Positions 38,801 through 44,800 of a DNA stretch of 64,000 bases are shown here, piece after piece; position 1 is the stretch's first letter; every line of letters starts with the position of its first letter. The DNA lies in contig JAUIRK010000917.1 of the NCBI GenBank assembly GCA_030549495.1, positions 186,001 through 250,000 of the forward strand. The letters are read 5' to 3'. The stretch comes from Nectonema munidae. Taxonomy: Eukaryota > Nematomorpha > Nectonematoida > Nectonematidae. Under the pieces are notes generated by a model. That model saw nothing but the letters and a program-made list of their open reading frames with translations. It did no database searches and had not been told where the DNA came from. A program made the translations under genes and the position numbers.

Positions 38801-41800
38801 ATGATTATATGAAAAAAATGTGATTGATTCAGGGGCGCACATCCTTGAAATTATTGGAGGGGGCGGACTTACAAGCGTCTTCCAAAAAAGACAACAAATT
38901 TTTCTGAATTCCTACTGCTCTCTTGTATATTCTATTTCATTCCTAATTAAGCTCAATGTAAACTTTAACCCCCGCCCTATTAAGCTTAACGTGAACAATG
39001 AATGAGGACTTATATATAGCTCCTTCTTTCTCACTCCAAATAGATGCGCACCATCTCCAAATTATGCGTAGAAAGGGGGTAAAGATATCAATTAAGAATA
39101 AAAAAATTTTATTGAATGAAAAAAATCATTCATTAATTTTCAGTTGTTCCTTCTTAAAAAATGAAAAAATGTTTTATTGAAAAAATAAATATAAAAAAAC
39201 ACATCCAAATTAGATAAATTTTCTAAGGTAATTTCTATCAAAAATGTAAAACAGAACTAAAGTTAGAAAACTTGGTATTAAAATTTTTTCATTCTTTTTA
39301 GTGTATATTTAGTTAGATTCTCAAAAAAGGGTATAAAATAAAGATAAAAACGTGCAAACAAAAATCAAACAAATTAAGATTGTATTACTTCATTTTTCAT
39401 AGCATCATTCAAAAATAGTTTAAAAGCTAAATTGGTGCAAGCTACAAAAATCTACAAAAAGTAAAATAACTTTTAACATTTTGCAATGATTTGCCCTTTA
39501 TAATAACTTTTAAGGAAAAAAAGTCTATCAGAAAAAGTTATAGAGCTTCAACAAAAACTAAAAAATTTTACAGCATAGCTTAATTTTTTTGAAAACTAAT
39601 TTGACCTATCCCCTACAGCATCCCTATAGCATCCCCACACCCATACTCTATAGGTGGCATGACAGGTTGGTTGAAATGATGGACTCAGCACGGAAGCCTC
39701 TGGATTCGATTCCTAATCGATACCAATTTGTTCATAGTTTGACATAATCGGTACATCAGTGCCTTGTCAATGAAAACACCCCACGGTACCTTTATCTTAC
39801 CTTTTACTCAAAATTGAAAATTTTGCTACATAATTAACATAAGAGAGAAAGGAAACAAATTAAACTAATAGAGCAATTTTCACTATTTTAAAATGAAGCT
39901 GTCTGTTCTGAGAATAATTAAAAAATAATAGGTGGCATAAAAACTGAGATAGTTTATAGACAGAAGTTTTTATAAGCAGCAAAAGCTAACGTTTAAGTAG
40001 CTAACCCTTTTAGGGTGATTTGGTAACGCTTGTATTTTTTACATTTTGTAAGGAATCATAGTATACAAAAAATGGTAGTCACTTTTCTTAAAATTATTTA
40101 AGTCTAAGCACACAAAATTATAAAAAAAAAACTATTTAAACTAACATAAATCATAGTATACGAGAACAAGAAAATCTTTGCGTTTTATTGATTATTTCTG
40201 TATACAAGAAAAATTCTGACAGCTGTCATAAATAGATCAAGTACATTTTTAATAACTGAAACATTTTGTTTCGATATTATAATAATCAACAAATTTTCTT
40301 AAAAAAATGATTTAATTAATTATGTACAGTGTTACTTACAAAATTTAACAATCGAACATTTAAAAATATCTCTGCTCAAATATTAAACAAATAGAGTATT
40401 TTTGCTTTTAAACTGAATAGCTAGTCAAAATATTCATTCCCAAATAGCTATTGAAAAAAAATTTCTTGACTTGAAAAAATTAAAGTTTTCAAATTTACAA
40501 AATATAACAAACATACTGATAAAGATTAAGTGACCTTTGTTGAAAAAAATTTTTGATGCGAGTCTGACAATATTCATTGATATAAATTGTAACGATTGAA
40601 ACCTATTTTTTTCTCATTTAAAAACAAACATCATTTTCGCCCCGGATGTGCGCCCGTGTTTTATATTTATTTTTTAAAATATCAAAGACGAAATGATAGG
40701 TTAAAAATTATACTCTCTACCAATTTAAATTTCATAAAAATTATAATGACCTTCAAGATACCTTCAACATTTAATCTTTTTTTTAAAGGCTATGCATATC
40801 ATTTATATTTTTCAATGAAATGACTTCAAGAATGTTTGATACTGGATTGAAACCCATTGTTTTGAAACCAGGCATCATAGCTCTTTTAAAAAACACTCTT
40901 TTTTGAAAAAACAAAATAGTCGTTATACTTATATTTGTTTACTTTTGCTTAAATTTTATTTTTCAAACTAGATGTTACAAGATTTATCAAAATTCAGTGA
41001 ATCTGTAGAATCGATACTCACAGCTATTAAAAATGCATCATTATCCAAGCATATTTGCATTGTTGGCACTGGAGTCAGGGAAGATGAGAAGTATCTCCAC
41101 ATGGTTATCGCTTTCTTTTTGCAAAAACATCAAGCATTTCTTTCTTTTTTGAAGGGAGGCTATATTGGTAATAAATTAAATCTTACAATTCCGCCTTAAT
41201 TTATGCAATTTTTTTATAATAGTTTTTGGCTTTTGTAAAATATAATTGTAAACGCCTATAAATATTTAGAAATACATACAGTCCTATTTCAAAATATAAG
41301 GGGTTTAGCAAGAATGGTTTTAAGATGCGATCCAAACCGTATGATACTTTTTTTCAAGGGATAGATACTAAGCGATTCGCCATCTATTTTTTCGTTAAGC
41401 ATTAATTCAAACATTTTTACAGTGTAGGTTTTAGTAATTTTAACTTGAAAGAATTTTTCAAAATTTTAAACCAATCAAAAACCTTAATATATACATTTTT
41501 GGGAGACTTTGTTAAGACCAGGGCTTCGGAGTCGGAGCTGGAGCCGCACAATTTTTTCTATTAGTGGTCGGAGCCAGAGCCGGAGTCACAAATAACAAAA
41601 TGCGACTCCCCATATCTGGCTCCAAGCCATTTCATGATGTATCTAAAGTCTCACAGTTTGGCTCTGAAAATTTTAAAATCCGATCTACGCGCTAATATGA
41701 AAGAAGATATTATTGAAGCAATGCTATTTTTAAGATCAAACTTATATAAATAAATTTTATATATTTAAAAAAATAACATAAATATATGAATTAAAAAATT

Positions 41801-44800
41801 TATAATTTAAAACTATGATAAAACTGATATAGTATATACTTATATATATATATATATTACGGATGCATTTAGTATTTACACCAGGGCGGTGAAAGAGAGC
41901 GGTGCTGGAGCCGGAGCCATGGAAAAAAAATATTTGCTCCCCAGCCGGAGCCAAACAATTTTGAGGCGGCTCCGAAGCCCTGGTTAAAACACCAAATAAT
42001 AATAATAATTTATATAAAAAATATATCAAATTTCATTATGTTAAGAAAATGAATCAAACATGAAATATATGGTAATCATACACTACACTTGTCCCACCTT
42101 CCACTTTTACCATTTAGACTTTCTCCATCTTACAGGTGCTTATTCTTTTATTTGAATTATCTTATCATTATAAGTTTCAAGACAAGAACGTAACGCGGAA
42201 ACTTTCAGGGATAACTTAAAGTTAAAGGGGCTATCTCCCTTGTCATAACTAAAATGGTTCACATAAAGCAGCTATTTTTGCACATTTTTACGAACATTTT
42301 TTTCTTTTCTGCGATCTTTTAAATATAAACTTTATAAATATTTTAGAACTTGAAGATTTTTAATATTCTATAACAAGAATAATTAAAAAGCTGTAATTTT
42401 TAGTTTACAAAAAATAAAATTCAAAGAAAATATTACACAGAAATTAAATCTGTTACGTATATACCGTTTTATAAAGTCGAGCTTTGGGTGTCTTTGACCG
42501 TGGACTTATACACCAGTGTATTGAAAATTAAAAATGTAAATAATTTAGACTTAGTATCAAAATATGTAGCTTAATTTTAATTTCTTTCTACTCTTATTAT
42601 TGAAATATAATAAAATTAAAACGCAACAAATTTATTTTTGCAAAAATGACATATTCCAAGAAAATAGATGAGAAATGCTGTCAAGTACTCAATGATAAAT
42701 GGAAAGAGCGTCAATAGAATTGCTGGGATTTTCCCATAAGTTTGCTTTGTTTTATAGGAAGTAAAATATATATTATTGGTAGGTAGTTATTATTGTCTAC
42801 TTTGCATGATAGCTTGTAGAGTTTGAAAAATATAGAATGTCTGACGTTGAAAGTCTCATCAGAAAAAAACATTTCACTATTGAAGAAGATAGAAAAGGAA
42901 ATGTCGCCAGTGCGTTATAACCTAATTCCTATTCAATGTGATATTCATATTCTTTTTTAGTATTTAAAAATTTAGGTTTTGTGGATTTATGAAAAACTGT
43001 TTCGTTACTTTAATATTTTTTCTATTGGTTACATTAATTAATAGTATTAGTTATGTTAATTTCACCGTTAAATATTATCAAAAAATAATACAAGTATATG
43101 ATGTGTAAAAGATTAAGTGTACAATGCTTCAAGTGTAGAATGATGGTGCAAGTAATAGGGAGCTTAAACTACGAGCAAGACAGAAAATTATCAATAAATA
43201 TATTGGTGTGAATTTCCAATTAATTCTTAGTTGTCTTTAAAAACAATTCACGTTTGTATGAGAACTTCATCTTTTGAATTGTTCTTTATTAACATACCTC
43301 AAGTTGTTGTTTGGCGTGGAGTAGGCTGAACGGAAATGGGGGATCAAGGTAGAAATAAGAGATCAATTATTTTAAAAGAAACGAGAAGGAGAAAATAGCT
43401 TGTGCATAGTAGGAGTGAAATTGGAGAACTTACGTTTGTTAAGATAACGTATTTGCAACAGGATTACGTAGGAGAATAATTACCAGTGGGGCAAAATTTT
43501 CAGTTGTAAGATCTCCGTATTTTATCGCATTGCTAATAATATTTCGAAACGAAATACCTTTGCTTTTGCATTTTCCCTGAAAATGATTTCCCTATTATTG
43601 AAAATAATCCAAATAAAGTCCAAAGCCATGCTTCATAGGCTCCGGTGAGTGATTAAGGCGTTCTTTTTATTCAATTTCATAAGGAAGTTGAAAAATTGCT
43701 TGATCATCTAGTCTTTGTTTTTTCTTTTGATCTTGTAGTAAAGTCAACGCGGCTTTTGAGTTTTAATCTCTCTAGTGGAAGAGGTCAACTACTATCCTTA
43801 ATCTTATCCTTAGTAATCTATATAATCTTGTATTGAATCCATTATGGCATCCTGAGACGCATTACTTAAATACTGTATGTATAATATAAAGTATCGGTTT
43901 TGGTCTATTACCTACATTTACTGATTTAAAATTGGGTTTTCTGAATGAATTCTTTTTTGGTTTTTGCTTGCTATAAATATTTATTCTTATTCCCTTTAAT
44001 TAAGACTTTTAATTTATTATTTAGGTGTACACGAAGCCACCATTCCAAAATTTCCACACTTATTAGTGGATCACAATGTCAAAGAATGTCGTGTGTGCAA
44101 TAGTGATTTTTCTCCAATCCACGTCGAGAATGGAGACATTAGTGTTGATTCAACAGAAGAAGAATTACCCCTAGACCAATCGGGCTTAATGAAGTACTTT
44201 TCCACTGCATTAAAGTTGGACGAAGTGAAGGATAAGTTGAATAATTTCATTCCCTTTTCTACCAACGCCAATGATTATACAAGCAATCAGACGAAACGCC
44301 GTCGTTCTTCGTTTTTTTCGAATGTTTCACCTGGCCAACCAACTTACCGCAATATCCCATCTCTTTTCTCTATCGTAGAAAATTGTGAAGAAAGTAATTT
44401 TATTATACGTTTATTGATTTTTACAGCTTTTCCTACTTTTATTTTATAACTAATGAGATTATGATATGTTGTCGTAGTTCTAGAGCAGTGGTTCTTAACC
44501 TTTAGGATCTATTTACCCCTAAATATTATGAAATTTTTTTTATGACCCATATAAAATTATTTTTGATTCAGCTGTTTAAAGTTAAAAACAAGAAAATTTA
44601 CATGTTATATTTTATAATACAAACACCTGTTAAAAGAAAGTTTAATTGAAAATTTTTATTTAAATTAATATAATCTAACAAATTCAGTATAATTTAATTC
44701 GAAGGCTGGTATTGTTTGTCAGACAAAAGTTTTTCAAAACATGGTGTAATGCTCGACAGACAGCATCTCGTGTCTGAATCAATTGCAACCTTATTACGTG

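Noticed and set aside
38822-40666. hAT starting at the inner end 38830
   Set aside because: Its flank GATTGATT does not match the right flank TTTTATAT, whereas the outer end at 38477 matches perfectly.
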